A stretch of 60,954 bases of DNA from Leisingera sp. JC1 (GCF_001679925.1 NZ_LYUZ01000087.1:1-60954), one strand, 5' to 3'. Shown: positions 49,020 through 59,900, counted from the first letter of the stretch. A program made the numbers and translations. The notes: a model not told the origin generated them from the sequence alone.

Positions 49020-52000
49020 ATGCCCGAACTCGAAATCCACACGGTTGGCGGCGGCTACTATCTCTATGACGTCTTCAACTACCTCGCGGCCTTCACCGGC
49101 TCGGGAAACTTTGGAGCACTGATCTATGCCGGCATCGTCGCGGGTGTGCTGGCGGCAGGCCTCCATCTTGCGATCTTCGGCGCGGTGCGGCAGGCAGTGA
49201 CCTATTTTATCGGCGTCATGCTGGTAGTCACTGTCGGCCTCGGCCCCAAGGCGCGGGTGATCATCATGGATTCCACCGTGCCGCTTGGTATCTACGGCAC
49301 TGTAGACAATGTGCCGTGGTCCGTCGCTTGGGTTGGGTCTCTGACATCGAGGGCCAGCGCTTCGCTCACCGATGTGATGGAAACGCTGCTCGCTGCGCCG
49401 GATAACCTGACCTACCAGAAATCTGGAATGCTCTTTGGCTCCACCATCCTGAGCCAAGCGGCCCGCTGGCGCTCGGTCACTCCGGTTGTTCAGGAAACCC
49501 TCGTGAACTTCATGGAAAACTGCATGGTCGATGGCTCGAACATCGGCATTGTCGATGTGGGCGAGCTGGGGCAGGCAGGTAATCTGGTGGCCTACATCGG
49601 CGCTAATGTGCCGCAATCTCTGGCCTATTATGATCCGGTTCTGGAAGAAACCACGACCTGCGCAGACGGCTGGCCGCAGATCACCAACCGTCTCAACAAC
49701 GAAGTGCAAAATGTCCTCTATCACAAGGCCGCTGCAGCGGATCAAAGCCACTTCGCTGCAGATCCCGCGCTCTCCGCGGCCGACATGCGGCGGACACTCA
49801 ACCAGTTTCAGACCTTCATCGGAATGACCTCGGCCGGCGCCCAGGCAACCATCCGTCAAACCATGCTGGTCAATTCACTGGATGGGGCGGTTCAGCGGCT
49901 GATCGCATCCTCTGGCAACAACGCGGCCATGACCGCCTATCAGGCCGCGCGGACAGAGGCCCAGACCACGGCCAGCTACAGCGCCGTGGGGATCTCGGCC
50001 CTGAAATGGGTGCCGCTCCTTAAAATTGTCTTTGAATCGCTCTACTACGCGGCCTTCCCGCTGGCGATGATCATGATGATGACGCCTTTGGTATGGAATG
50101 TCATGAAAGGATACTTCGGGGGCTTCCTCTGGCTGGCCGCCTGGGATCCGCTGTCCGCCATCCTGCATTCCATCGTCATGAAAGCCAGCTCCGGTTATTA
50201 CCGGGAAGCAATGGGCTCCTATAGCACCGGCGCCCTCGACTATTCTTTGACCTTTGCCAACTACCTGGGCGTCCGCGCCGTCGAACAGGACGTTGGCACT
50301 GTCGCGGGCTACCTGATGATGTCGGTGCCCTTCGTTTCCACTGTGATCCTGTTCGGCGCGAGCCGTATGGCTGGCCTTGCGACCTCAATGCTGAACGTGG
50401 GGCAGGGGGCAGCAATTGAATCTGGCCGTGAAGCAGCCACCGGCAATATCTCCCTCTCCAATGCCAGCATGAACAATTTCGCGGCCAACAAGTGGAATAC
50501 CTCCTCGGTCCGGGACGCCGGGGCTGCAACAGTCCGGATGGCAAATGGCGCGATGCGGACTGTCAACGCTGATGGCTCCGCGACCTTTGCCACCGGCACT
50601 GCCCAAACGACCGGAGGCATGTCGGCGCGGGTGGGCCAGACTATCCGGGAAGAGGTTTCCGACCGGAAAGAAGCGGCCATCCGCAACGCAACCTCTCTGC
50701 GCGATGAGTGGAGCACGGCGCTCAATCAGACTGCCGCGAATTATGCAAACTTCGGCCGGTCCCTGACTTCGGGCACGAGCACTGCCAGCGACAGCTCCAC
50801 CTCGCAAAGCCATAGGTGGACAAATGAAGCAAGGGAGGCACATTCGGCTGTGGAGCGCTTTGCCGATGATCACGGGATTTCGCTTGACGCGGCCTACAAG
50901 GTGGCACTCTCGGCGGGGCTTAAGGGTGGCATTGCCGGCATTGAAGGCGGCATTACCGGAACGGGCATGGATACCGATACCTACCGCCGAGTGGCAGAAG
51001 CAGCGCGGGATTCCGGACTGACGGAAACAGTTGCCAAGTACGGCGATGCAGTGAACTCGATCCGGGCCAGCGACCATAGCAGCCTGACCAATACCGAAGA
51101 CGGCGGCAATCGCTGGAGCATCGACAATGTGCAGCGCAAGGGCAACGCCTATGCGGAAGCGCGGGAAGAGGCTCAAACTCTGGCCTCGGCGGAGAGCAAT
51201 CTCTATTCGCATGGCATCAGCTATGATGGTCAACTGACCGACGCTGTGGTTGGCGAATGGCGAGAGGCCGGGTACAGCGAGGAACAGATCTCCGGCTTCC
51301 TCAACCCGAAGTCCACCTCCGGCGTGAAGGCCCAGGAGGCTGCCGTTGAGAAGGTCCTGCCCAGCCTGCTTCAGGAGCTTGGCCTGGATCGACCAAACCC
51401 GGGTTTGGCACAGGCCCACACTCTCTCGCGACCGAAAGATGAAATCACGACCCAACGCCTGCCATCGAGCGGCATGGACCATCATAAAGAGTTTGGCCGG
51501 ATCACGGAGGCCACCGGAAAAGTTCAGGACGCCATCGAAGGTCGCCGGACCGCATTGTCCGAACAGGCCACTGCCAAGGCCACAGAAAACGAACGAGCTG
51601 TGGTCGATGGTCAGGATTTTGGGGTAGTGCCAGGGGCGGTCCATAAGGCGTGGACTACTGTTACAGACATTGCGGACAGTACGATGGATGCAGTGGATGG
51701 TCTGTCATCCGCGATCAGCGGCACACCTCAGCTCTCGAACTATGACCGGGATGTCATGATCCGAACCATTGCCGGAGAGGCTGGGCGGGAAGGCGAAGTA
51801 GGTCAAGCCGCTGTCGCGCATGTGATCATGAACCGTGTTGCAGATGAGCGTTGGGGAGATAATCCTGCCGAGGTCAGCCTTCAGCTCAAACAGTTCTCTG
51901 CCTGGAACAACGGCGTTGGCGGAAACAGCCTGCCAACAAAACTCGAAGAGGGCAGCGCCGAATATGAGCGGATCGGCCGGATTGTCGATGGTGTTGCCGC

Positions 52001-52193
52001 CGGGCAGATCCCGGACGTGACCGGCGGCGCTACTCACTACTATTCGCCCAAAGGCATGGAAGCGCATGTGGCCGCCGGGGAACAAAGCAACGTTGTGCCC
52101 ACTTGGCTTGGCAGAGAGTCACAAGCGCGCGGGCACCAGAATGTTCAGATAGGCGGCCATATCTTCACCGGCCTCAGGAGGGAAAGCGAATGA
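49020..52193 (+). CDS. traG: TraG mating-pair protein fused to a SleB-type cell-wall hydrolase
   Basis: A 1057-aa protein. N-terminal TraG part: LEIHTVGGGYYLYDVFNYLAAF followed by several membrane helices (about 30-80 and 325-445), then a periplasmic region (about 470-900). The last 150 residues match the SleB/CwlJ cell-wall hydrolase pattern: IRTIAGEAGREGE, QAAVAHVIMNRV, QFSAWN, GATHYYSPKG. So one protein may both extend the pilus/stabilise mating and cut peptidoglycan in donor or recipient. In F, TraG's C-terminal domain reaches the recipient and is read by the exclusion protein TraS. Confidence 0.9.
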   Translation: MPELEIHTVGGGYYLYDVFNYLAAFTGSGNFGALIYAGIVAGVLAAGLHLAIFGAVRQAVTYFIGVMLVVTVGLGPKARVIIMDSTVPLGIYGTVDNVPWSVAWVGSLTSRASASLTDVMETLLAAPDNLTYQKSGMLFGSTILSQAARWRSVTPVVQETLVNFMENCMVDGSNIGIVDVGELGQAGNLVAYIGANVPQSLAYYDPVLEETTTCADGWPQITNRLNNEVQNVLYHKAAAADQSHFAADPALSAADMRRTLNQFQTFIGMTSAGAQATIRQTMLVNSLDGAVQRLIASSGNNAAMTAYQAARTEAQTTASYSAVGISALKWVPLLKIVFESLYYAAFPLAMIMMMTPLVWNVMKGYFGGFLWLAAWDPLSAILHSIVMKASSGYYREAMGSYSTGALDYSLTFANYLGVRAVEQDVGTVAGYLMMSVPFVSTVILFGASRMAGLATSMLNVGQGAAIESGREAATGNISLSNASMNNFAANKWNTSSVRDAGAATVRMANGAMRTVNADGSATFATGTAQTTGGMSARVGQTIREEVSDRKEAAIRNATSLRDEWSTALNQTAANYANFGRSLTSGTSTASDSSTSQSHRWTNEAREAHSAVERFADDHGISLDAAYKVALSAGLKGGIAGIEGGITGTGMDTDTYRRVAEAARDSGLTETVAKYGDAVNSIRASDHSSLTNTEDGGNRWSIDNVQRKGNAYAEAREEAQTLASAESNLYSHGISYDGQLTDAVVGEWREAGYSEEQISGFLNPKSTSGVKAQEAAVEKVLPSLLQELGLDRPNPGLAQAHTLSRPKDEITTQRLPSSGMDHHKEFGRITEATGKVQDAIEGRRTALSEQATAKATENERAVVDGQDFGVVPGAVHKAWTTVTDIADSTMDAVDGLSSAISGTPQLSNYDRDVMIRTIAGEAGREGEVGQAAVAHVIMNRVADERWGDNPAEVSLQLKQFSAWNNGVGGNSLPTKLEEGSAEYERIGRIVDGVAAGQIPDVTGGATHYYSPKGMEAHVAAGEQSNVVPTWLGRESQARGHQNVQIGGHIFTGLRRESE

Positions 52194-52195
52194 GT

Positions 52196-52465
52196 TCAGT
52201 GGTGATAGCTCCGCGTCCAATGATCGTTGAGGTAGCGATCTTGGTGCTGGTGCACGCTGTGATCAGAAAGGTCAGTTGCGGTGCGGACCTTGTGATCCGG
52301 ATCACGATTCCGCAGCAGCCAAACGATGAGCCACGCCATGCCTGCACCGGTGTAGAGCATACCAAAGGTTTCGACTTTCAGGCCGGATACCTGGGCGAAG
52401 CCCAGCCCGAACAGGCCCACAAGGTAGGCGATTTCTTTCCAGAATTTCGTCATCAGGCGTCGCAT
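52196..52465 (-). CDS. Small two-helix membrane protein opposite the transfer genes, possible entry-exclusion factor
   Basis: An 89-aa protein on the minus strand with a strong AAGGAG site 7 bases before the ATG at 52465, so it is a real gene. Two hydrophobic segments (about residues 12-28 and 34-51) and a His-rich polar tail. It abuts the 3' end of traG. In F the exclusion gene traS is next to traG and encodes a small inner-membrane protein that recognises TraG. The parallel is positional only; no sequence match to TraS is claimed. Confidence 0.65.
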   Translation of the reverse strand: MRRLMTKFWKEIAYLVGLFGLGFAQVSGLKVETFGMLYTGAGMAWLIVWLLRNRDPDHKVRTATDLSDHSVHQHQDRYLNDHWTRSYHH

Positions 52466-52558
52466 AGGACTTCTCCTTTAGGGCGAACAAGCTTAGCAGA
52501 ACACTCTTAAACAGGCAATGAAACCGCCGCAATTTGAAGAACGGAAAGGAAACGAGCA

Positions 52559-53308
52559 ATGATTTTGAGCAACAAACCATGGCGCAAGGTAGTTTTGGCG
52601 GCAGCAGTGGGTCTCACCATGACCACGGCCCCTGCTGCCGCTGAAACGCCGCAGGCCGATTTCGAGTTTGATCAACGCGTGCGTGACGCACTTCTTCGCA
52701 ATCCGGACATCATCCTGGAAGTGTTCGCTCTGCTTGAAGCAAAGGAAGAAGCCGCCAAAGCCGTGAAAGATCAGGAACTTATCGCCAAGGTGGCTGACGA
52801 GATGTTTCAAGGGCTCGATCCGGAAAAGCCGATCCTGGTGGAATTTCAGGACTACAACTGCGGGTATTGCCGCCGGGCGCATCCCGTTGTCGCCTCTCTG
52901 AAGGAAACCATGCCTGACCTGCAGCTGGTGATCATGGAAACCCCTGTCCTGGGCAAGGAATCGGAGTTTACCGCCAAGGTGGCGCTGGCGTTGAAAGCGC
53001 TGAAGGGCATGGACGCCTACCGCGAATTCTCCGATGCCATGATGTCGGTGCAGGGAAAAGCGAGCGCAGCAACCACCATCCGCACGCTCGCGGAGCTGGG
53101 GCATGACCCGGAGGAAATCACCGCTGCGGTGAATGAAGGCATCGGCACGGATGATCTGGAAAGGGCCAAGCGCCTGGCCGCTGCACTTGGCGCAACCGGC
53201 ACCCCGTACTTTGTGGGGCCCGGCGGCATCATCCGCGGCGCGGCTCCGGCCGACCGGCTGCAGGCAATCACAACTACGCCGGCAACCGGTGTCTCCACTG
53301 CAAACTGA
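52559..53308 (+). CDS. DsbA-like periplasmic disulfide oxidoreductase
   Basis: A 249-aa secreted protein (signal peptide about 1-28) of the DsbA/Com1 family. Active site YNCGYC with Cys101 and Cys104, insertion of helices, and cis-Pro in GTPYFVG. It probably oxidises the many Cys of TraN and TraU. AAAGGAAA precedes the ATG. Starts the second half of the transfer region, divergent from the small minus-strand gene. Confidence 0.9.
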   Translation: MILSNKPWRKVVLAAAVGLTMTTAPAAAETPQADFEFDQRVRDALLRNPDIILEVFALLEAKEEAAKAVKDQELIAKVADEMFQGLDPEKPILVEFQDYNCGYCRRAHPVVASLKETMPDLQLVIMETPVLGKESEFTAKVALALKALKGMDAYREFSDAMMSVQGKASAATTIRTLAELGHDPEEITAAVNEGIGTDDLERAKRLAAALGATGTPYFVGPGGIIRGAAPADRLQAITTTPATGVSTAN

Positions 53309-53457
53309 GAAAGGTGTCGCGGCGGGCCATGGCAGCAATACCTCTGCAAAGGATGAGGCCCACAGCCGGGCATAGCAAAGCCCACCGCTGAAAAACTAGT
53401 TACGCAAAAAGGCCCATGAGTAAAGGCGGGCCGCACAATTCGAAAAGGGATTTTCCA

Positions 53458-53946
53458 GTGAAAACGATCAAGCGAGCAGTTGCAGTTGCGGGCCTGATGG
53501 GCCTGGCCGGTTGCATGGGAAACACCTCCCAGACCTCGGCCAATATCATGGGGCTGCAATCCATGGCAGGCGTCCAGCGCGCGGCCCAGGCCCAGCCTTC
53601 GGAAAAGGATCTCGCCATGAGCTGCAGCGAGGTTCAGGAAGAGTTGGACACGCTCTACGCGCGCAGCGAGGCCATCAACAAGGCAGAACGGAAACGGGAG
53701 CGCAAAGCTAACCTGACCGGCGGCCTCATGGAGGCGGGCCTGTCTGTCCTCGGCGCCGGTGCCATCGCCAACGCGGGATCAGCCCAGTCAATTTCCAACG
53801 TGGGCACAGCCACCGCTGTGGCCGGCACCGCGGCCAGCGGTGTGCGCGGATCCGGCGGCCCTGACGCCCAAACCTACAATACGGCGCTGGCGATCGCAGA
53901 ACGCAGCGCGCTCCTGGAGCGCGTCAAACTCGCCAACGGCTGCTGA
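53458..53946 (+). CDS. Lipoprotein of the transfer region
   Basis: A 162-aa lipoprotein. The GTG at 53458 gives a lipobox LAGC within MKTIKRAVAVAGLMGLAGC; AAGGG lies 9 bases upstream. A 14-codon longer form from ATG 53416 would hide the signal. A coiled-coil region (VQEELDTLYARSEAINKAERKRERK shortened) and a Gly-rich hydrophobic stretch follow. Perhaps an outer-membrane accessory; not recognised. Confidence 0.65.
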   Translation: MKTIKRAVAVAGLMGLAGCMGNTSQTSANIMGLQSMAGVQRAAQAQPSEKDLAMSCSEVQEELDTLYARSEAINKAERKRERKANLTGGLMEAGLSVLGAGAIANAGSAQSISNVGTATAVAGTAASGVRGSGGPDAQTYNTALAIAERSALLERVKLANGC

Positions 53947-53987
53947 AGCCCGCGCAACAGTCTCCCGGAAATGAGGAAACCACGAGC

Positions 53988-54422
53988 ATGAAACTCAAGC
54001 ACTTTATCCCCGCCATCTTCGCCGCAACGGCACTTTCAGGCTGCCTGAATGACGGCTCCGTGCCGGACAAACACGCAATCACCTTCGAGCAACCTGTTCC
54101 GGCTGGCGGCCCGTCCAAGTCCCAGAGCATGGCAGCCTTGCGGCAGTGGCTGGTCGCAAATGTTCCTGAAGGCGACACTGCCAAGGATGTGAGCGTGGGG
54201 CCTGTCCGCTATGCGGCCGTCCTCTTTCCGTTCCCGGAAAAAGATTTCTTCGTCTGCGCCCGGTTCACCGCCAAGAACCGCTTCGGAACATACGAGCCGC
54301 CGCGCAACGCTCTCATGACCATGCGTGTCTATGATCCTGCGAAAGGCTGGGAACCGGCCCTGATAAAAGGCGAGGAAGCCGCTGCGTACCGGCAATACTG
54401 CATCAGTCAGCCGCACGCTTAG
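53988..54422 (+). CDS. Small lipoprotein
   Basis: A 144-aa lipoprotein with lipobox LSGC (Cys at residue 19) and a compact periplasmic domain with one disulfide-capable Cys pair (FVCARF, QYCISQ). GAGGAAA precedes the ATG. Not recognised; surface exclusion or core-complex support are possible roles. Confidence 0.65.
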   Translation: MKLKHFIPAIFAATALSGCLNDGSVPDKHAITFEQPVPAGGPSKSQSMAALRQWLVANVPEGDTAKDVSVGPVRYAAVLFPFPEKDFFVCARFTAKNRFGTYEPPRNALMTMRVYDPAKGWEPALIKGEEAAAYRQYCISQPHA

Positions 54423-54430
54423 CAGGCGCA

Positions 54431-54623
54431 ATTTAGGTCAGATAGACTGACTTATTTAACATAAGCGGACTTATAGCGCAGAGCGCTCGCAGCGCGGCCC
54501 AGGGGACATCTGGGCCGCGGCACCCCGGCTATTGCCGTTCGAAAACAACAATTTGCGAAGTGCCGCGGGTGTCCCGAGCTGTTGTCGGACTGCTCGCGTT
54601 GCAAAAGGAACGAGGGATTCGTC
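54431..54623. promoter_or_regulatory. Regulatory gap before traD: operator-like repeats and a strong hairpin
   Basis: GTCAG-ataga-CTGAC, then ACTTAT-TTAAC-ATAAG and a second GACTTAT at about 54437-54474, suggest a repressor or promoter site. A perfect 10-base stem CGCGGCCCAG / CTGGGCCGCG (54493-54502, 54510-54519) follows; it has no T run, so it is more likely attenuation or RNA processing than a terminator. The only long gap inside the transfer region. Confidence 0.5.
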
Positions 54624-56969
54624 ATGCGCAACAAAGGACATACCCAGCTTGTCAGAGGCGGCCAGACGACACAACACTGGACCCGCATGGCAACACAGGT
54701 GCTCAAGTACAGCATCTCGATGGCCGCCGCTGCCTTCACCATCAGTTTTCTGATTCTAGTCGCTCAGAATTACGAAATGGATAAGGTGCGCCTCACCGGC
54801 ATCTACTGGATTGCAGAGTTCAATGTCGAACAGCGCGGCACTGAACTGCGGGAACTGCATTACATGGATCTCGACGGAAAGCGTGTGACACGCACCGCAG
54901 GCCAGATCTATGCAGACCCCGGCTTGCGCGAGATCTACGATCTTTATGCCGCCAATGCCTGGCGCTTCCTCTATTTCTCGCTTCTGCCCGCCGCAGCGGC
55001 CTTCGCCTTCGTTTTCGCCATCTTCGGTATGGTCGGCCGGTCCTTGAAAGAGGAGGAACATATCCGGGGCGCGCGCCTGGTCACCGCCAAGGAACTGAAA
55101 GCCTGGTCTAAGCGGAAATGGCGCGAATATGAGAAACGCTTTGGCAAGGGCTCCAAGAAAGGCCCCCGCTACACGCTGGCCGGGATCGAATTCCCTCCCA
55201 ATGCTGTAGAAGCGCAGATCGGCATCACCGGCACCGTCGGCGTCGGCAAGACCAATGCCATGCACGAGCTGCTGAACACCATCCGGGCGGTTGACGGTCG
55301 GGCCATCATCTATGACCGCATGGGCGGCCTACTGCGGGACCACTACGACCCGGAAAAAGACATCATCCTCAACCCTTTCGATGAGCGTTCTGTGGGCTGG
55401 TCTCCCTTCAACGAGGTGGTTTCGCCTGAAGGCTTCGCGCAGATCGCCGAGGTGATGATCCCGGATCAGCAAGGTTCCATGGACAGTTTCTGGACCCAAT
55501 CCGCGCGGCTTGTCTTCCAGTACGCCGCCCGTGAGCTGGCAAAGGCCGGAAAGACCACCAACGCAGATCTTCGCAAGGCTATCATGAACATCCCGTCCGA
55601 GGAGCTGGGCAAATTGGTGGCATCGACCCCCGGCGCGCATTTCTTCGGGGAACATGTTGCCAAAACTTCCGGCTCGATCCGCGCCAACATGATCACCGAA
55701 CTGCGGTTCCTCGAATACCTGCGCGACGATGCCGAACCCTTCTCGATCCGCGATTGGGTTGTAAATGACCGGCCCGGCTTTGTGTTCCTGACCGGCAACG
55801 CGGAACAGTCGGCCGCGGTGCGCAACATCGTCTCCACCGTCTTTGAAGTGGCCGCAAACGCGCTGATGACGACAGAGGAAAGCCGCGACCCCAAGGTTTG
55901 GTTCTTCCTGGATGAAGTTCCGACCCTCAATAAGATGCCCTTCCTTCCCAAGAGCCTTGCGGAAATCCGGCAGTTCGGCGGCGCCTTCGTCGTCGGCTAC
56001 CAGGTGTTCTCCCAGCTGGAGGACATCTACGGCGACAAGGCGGCGGAGACGATTTCCGGCGTTCTGAACAACCGGGTTGTCTTCAACACCCCTGATTACA
56101 ATACCGCGCAGCGCTCCTCGCGCTCTCTTGGCGAGGAGGATGTGATTGAGCAGCAAGAAAACATCACCCTCGGCGCGCATGACACCCGCGATGGCGTGGG
56201 CATTGTCGGCCGCCGCACCCAGCGCGCGATTGTCACCCCGGCGGAAATTCAGTCTTTGCCGCAGTTTGTGGCCTATTTCCGCCCGGCCTATGACGCACCG
56301 ACCGCCAGGGTGCGCTTTGAGCCGGTGCCGACCACGGCCACCGCGGAAAAGTTCATCCCCTACAAGGGCAACGGCTTCGACGCTGGCGGAATGCAGGTCG
56401 CAGCCGTGAATGTGGAAATCCAGGAGGGCGAGACTGCAGAGGAAGGCTTTGCCGCCCTGAAGCCCGAAGATCAGAAGGCTGAATTTTTCCGCTTCCTGGA
56501 CCGTGTGCGCCCAGAAGGTGCGTCGCAGATCGAGGATCCCGCCAACACCTCGGAACGGGACTGGTACTGGCAGCACTTTGCCACCGCGCGGGTGCGCGGC
56601 CTCAGTGTGAAAGAGATCGGCCCTCCGGACCCTTATGCAGGCTTCGCAGGCAACGGCACCGCCAAGGCCCGCGAAACCGCCGCGCTCCCCTACCCTGGCA
56701 CCGCGCCGGCACAGCCTGAACCCGCAGTTGCATCAGCAGAGCCAGAGATTGAACTGGCATCGGAAGCACAACCGCCCGAGGCGACGGATACGGCGGCCGA
56801 AACCGTCAGTCCGGCCCTGCCCCTCTCTGTTCGCGCCCATCCTGCAGTTGGTCAGATCCAGCCTGACAGGAGAACACCGAAACGGCCGGATCGCCCTCAA
56901 GCGGAACCTGCTGGTGATGCCGCAACAGCCTTTCTGAATCTTGAAACTGCCTTCGCGGAGGATTCCTGA
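54624..56969 (+). CDS. traD: Type IV coupling protein TraD
   Basis: A 781-aa inner-membrane ATPase. Two N-terminal membrane helices (about 30-50 and 112-135), Walker A GTVGVGKTNAM near residue 200, Walker B VWFFLDEVPTL near 425, then the TraD-type QVFSQLEDIYGDKAAETISGVL shortened motif and a long Pro/Ala/Glu-rich C-terminal tail. It brings the relaxosome to the channel and pumps DNA. The ATG at 54624 is used; the frame runs 14 codons further back. It ends one base before the relaxase ATG. Confidence 0.95.
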   Translation: MRNKGHTQLVRGGQTTQHWTRMATQVLKYSISMAAAAFTISFLILVAQNYEMDKVRLTGIYWIAEFNVEQRGTELRELHYMDLDGKRVTRTAGQIYADPGLREIYDLYAANAWRFLYFSLLPAAAAFAFVFAIFGMVGRSLKEEEHIRGARLVTAKELKAWSKRKWREYEKRFGKGSKKGPRYTLAGIEFPPNAVEAQIGITGTVGVGKTNAMHELLNTIRAVDGRAIIYDRMGGLLRDHYDPEKDIILNPFDERSVGWSPFNEVVSPEGFAQIAEVMIPDQQGSMDSFWTQSARLVFQYAARELAKAGKTTNADLRKAIMNIPSEELGKLVASTPGAHFFGEHVAKTSGSIRANMITELRFLEYLRDDAEPFSIRDWVVNDRPGFVFLTGNAEQSAAVRNIVSTVFEVAANALMTTEESRDPKVWFFLDEVPTLNKMPFLPKSLAEIRQFGGAFVVGYQVFSQLEDIYGDKAAETISGVLNNRVVFNTPDYNTAQRSSRSLGEEDVIEQQENITLGAHDTRDGVGIVGRRTQRAIVTPAEIQSLPQFVAYFRPAYDAPTARVRFEPVPTTATAEKFIPYKGNGFDAGGMQVAAVNVEIQEGETAEEGFAALKPEDQKAEFFRFLDRVRPEGASQIEDPANTSERDWYWQHFATARVRGLSVKEIGPPDPYAGFAGNGTAKARETAALPYPGTAPAQPEPAVASAEPEIELASEAQPPEATDTAAETVSPALPLSVRAHPAVGQIQPDRRTPKRPDRPQAEPAGDAATAFLNLETAFAEDS

Positions 56970-56970
56970 C

Positions 56971-59900
56971 ATGATGTCGATTTCAAACGTCTCGGCCGGA
57001 GCGGCCGCAAGCGGCTACTACAAGCAGGAAGGCTATTACAAAGCGGGAACCGAAGAAGGCGAAAGAGCCGCCACCTGGTTCGGCAAGGCGGCGGAAGAAA
57101 ACGGTCTGACCGGCTATGTCGATGACAGGCACTTTGCGCAGCTGCTCGATGGTGAAGCACCTGACGGAAAGCTGATGGGCCGCTACGTGGACGGCGAGCG
57201 CCAGCACCGCCCCGGTCTCGACCTCACTTTTTCCGCGTCCAAATCGGCTTCAGTTGCCGCTCTGGTGATTGGGGACAAGCGCATTATTGAAGCCCATGAC
57301 GCTGCGGTGCGCGCGGCTATGACAGTGGTGGAGGAACGGTTTATTAAAACGCGCTTCCAGCAAGACGGGGAAATAGTCACTAAAACGGGAGAGGGCATTA
57401 TTGCCGGGATTTATCGTCACGACACTTCCCGCGCGCTTGATCCAAATTTGCACAGCCACGCCGTCATTGCCAATATGGTAAAAAATGAAAACGACGGATA
57501 CTCTGCTATCCGGAATGAAGCCATATACAAAAATCAAAAACTGATCACGGAAATCTACCGCTCCGACTTTGAAAACAGAATGGCGGATCTTGGCATTGCC
57601 ACAGAGCGAGGAAAGTACGGGGAGGTGAATATCTCCGGAATTTCTCAGGAGGTGACCGAAGCTTTTTCAAAGCGGCGGCAAGAAATTCTGAATGCGCTCG
57701 ACAATAAGGGTATGGATGTTTCTCCGCAGACAGCGGACAAGGCCGCATTAGCCACTCGCGCGGCCAAGCACCAAAATCTTGATCGGGACGCATTGCGGGA
57801 AACCTGGCGCGCAGATGCGCTGGCAGCCGGTCTTGGCCGGGATCAGCTGGACCTTGGCAGGATGGGTCACGCCGCCCCGCAGCCTGTGGTGCCACTCGAT
57901 CAGCAGCGCCCGATCGACCCCCTCGCAGAACCCGGCCAGCCGTCGGGGGTGTTCGAGAAGGCCAAGGCCATGCTGTCCAGTGCTGCAGCCGTGGCACGCG
58001 TGGAGACTGACCCCAGGCAGGCCGTAAACCGCGCGGTAGAGCACATCAGCGAACGGGAATCCGCTTACAGCCGGGCTGATCTCACGGTGGCGGCTATGCA
58101 CTTCGCCTACCGTTCTGACTTCAAGGCGGTAGATGCGGAAATCAACCGGCAGATCAAGGCAGGCAGGCTGTTTGAAAGCGGTGAGGACGGTCAGATTTTG
58201 ACCGACAAGGCATCTGTAGATCTGGAACGCTCTATTCTGGCCACTTGGCGGAAGGCGGAGAAGACCGGCGGCCTCGAACTCCCATCAGAACAAGGGCGCA
58301 CCGGTGACAGCCTTTTGGCCCGAAGACTGAGCGTTGTCCGTTCCTTGACCGACGGCCAGCGCGCCTCCATCGAAACCTCCCTGACCGGGAAAGGCCGCTA
58401 CGTCGGAATCCAGGGCTATGCAGGTACCGGTAAGACCTTCATGCTGGAAAGCACAAAGGAAGCCCTTACCCGCATGACACACTATGCTGGTCAGAACGGG
58501 TATGAGGTCAAGGGTTATGCTCCGAGCCACCAGGCGGTGAATGAGCTGACCAAGGTTCTGGGGAGCGCCGAGACCTTGGCAAAGGTGGTCACGGCCGAGC
58601 GCCACCACCCGCAGGACGTGGACAATAGCAAGACCATCCTGGTTGTCGATGAAGCCTCTATGGTGTCCGCCCAGGACATGCGCAGCTTCATGGACTACGC
58701 GGAGCGCACCGGCGCCCCGCGTGTCGTCTTTGTAGGGGATGTCCAGCAGCTTGATGCGGTTGCCGCCGGTCAGCCCTTCGCACAGATGCAGAAAGCAGGC
58801 ATGCGCACCGCGGTCATGGATGAGATCCGCCGCCAGCGGAACGATGATCTGAAGGCAGCGGTCTACCACTCGATCCGTGGAGAAATCACATCTGCCTTTG
58901 GTCGGCTGGAGGACAATGTGCTCAAGGTCGATGATCCCCGCCAGGAAGCTGCAGAAAGGTTCCTCGCTCTCACCCCGGCCGAGCGGCAGGGCACCCGGAT
59001 CCTCACCCTCACCAACGCGGCCCGCGCGGAAATCAATGAGGCAGTGCGCGAAGGCCTCCGGCAGGAAGGCCGCATCGCCTCCGATGAGGTCAAAGTGAAC
59101 GGCCTGCTGAACCGCCAGCTCACCGAGGCAATGCTTGCCGACGCCCGCAGCTACGCCCCTGGCGATGTCGTCATGTCCGTGGCGACAAGCAAGGAATACG
59201 GCCTCAAGAAGAACGGCCTCTATGTGGTCCGGGAAGCGGATCACAGGGGCAACAGGCTGACCGTTGAGCATGAAGAAACCGGTGTCCGGACCACCCTGCC
59301 CCTGGCTGCGAAATTCAATCAGCGGGAGCTTGGAAAGGCGCTGGTGGCCTATGAGCGCGAGGCCCGCGGCATGGCGGAAGGCGACCAGGTGCGGTTCCGG
59401 ATCACAGACCCGGAAAGCGGCATCAAGAACGGTTTGCGGGCAGAAATCAAATCAACTAAAGGGGGAGTAATCGAGGCCGAAACGCTGGAAGGATCGCGCA
59501 TCGCCATTCCCGCTGACAGCCTCGCAGCCCGCGGCCTGGAACACGACTACGCCGCCACCGCGCACGCGGTTCAGGGGGAGTCTGTGGATCGCGTAATCGT
59601 GGCTATGCGCTCCACCGAACGGCTCGCAACCCAGAAGAGTTTCTACGTGGAAATCAGCCGGGCGCGCGATGAAGCAATGCTGCTGACAGAGGATCCGGAA
59701 CGGCTTTCCAAGACCATCGAGAAGGAGACCGGCATCCGCCAGACCGCTCTTGATGCCTGGCTAGATGGCCGCCTCGCAGGCGCACGCTCCCTGCAGCCGG
59801 AGGAGGCAAAAACCCGCGAAGAACCACAAGAGAAGCCTGAGGCAGTGAAGGAAAAAGAAACCAAGGACAAAGAGCCGGAGACCCCTACCCTGCCCGGTCT

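Noticed and set aside
55329-56576. Minus-strand open frame of 415 codons opposite traD
   Set aside because: High GC at third positions of traD keeps the opposite strand free of stops; no motif or start signal.
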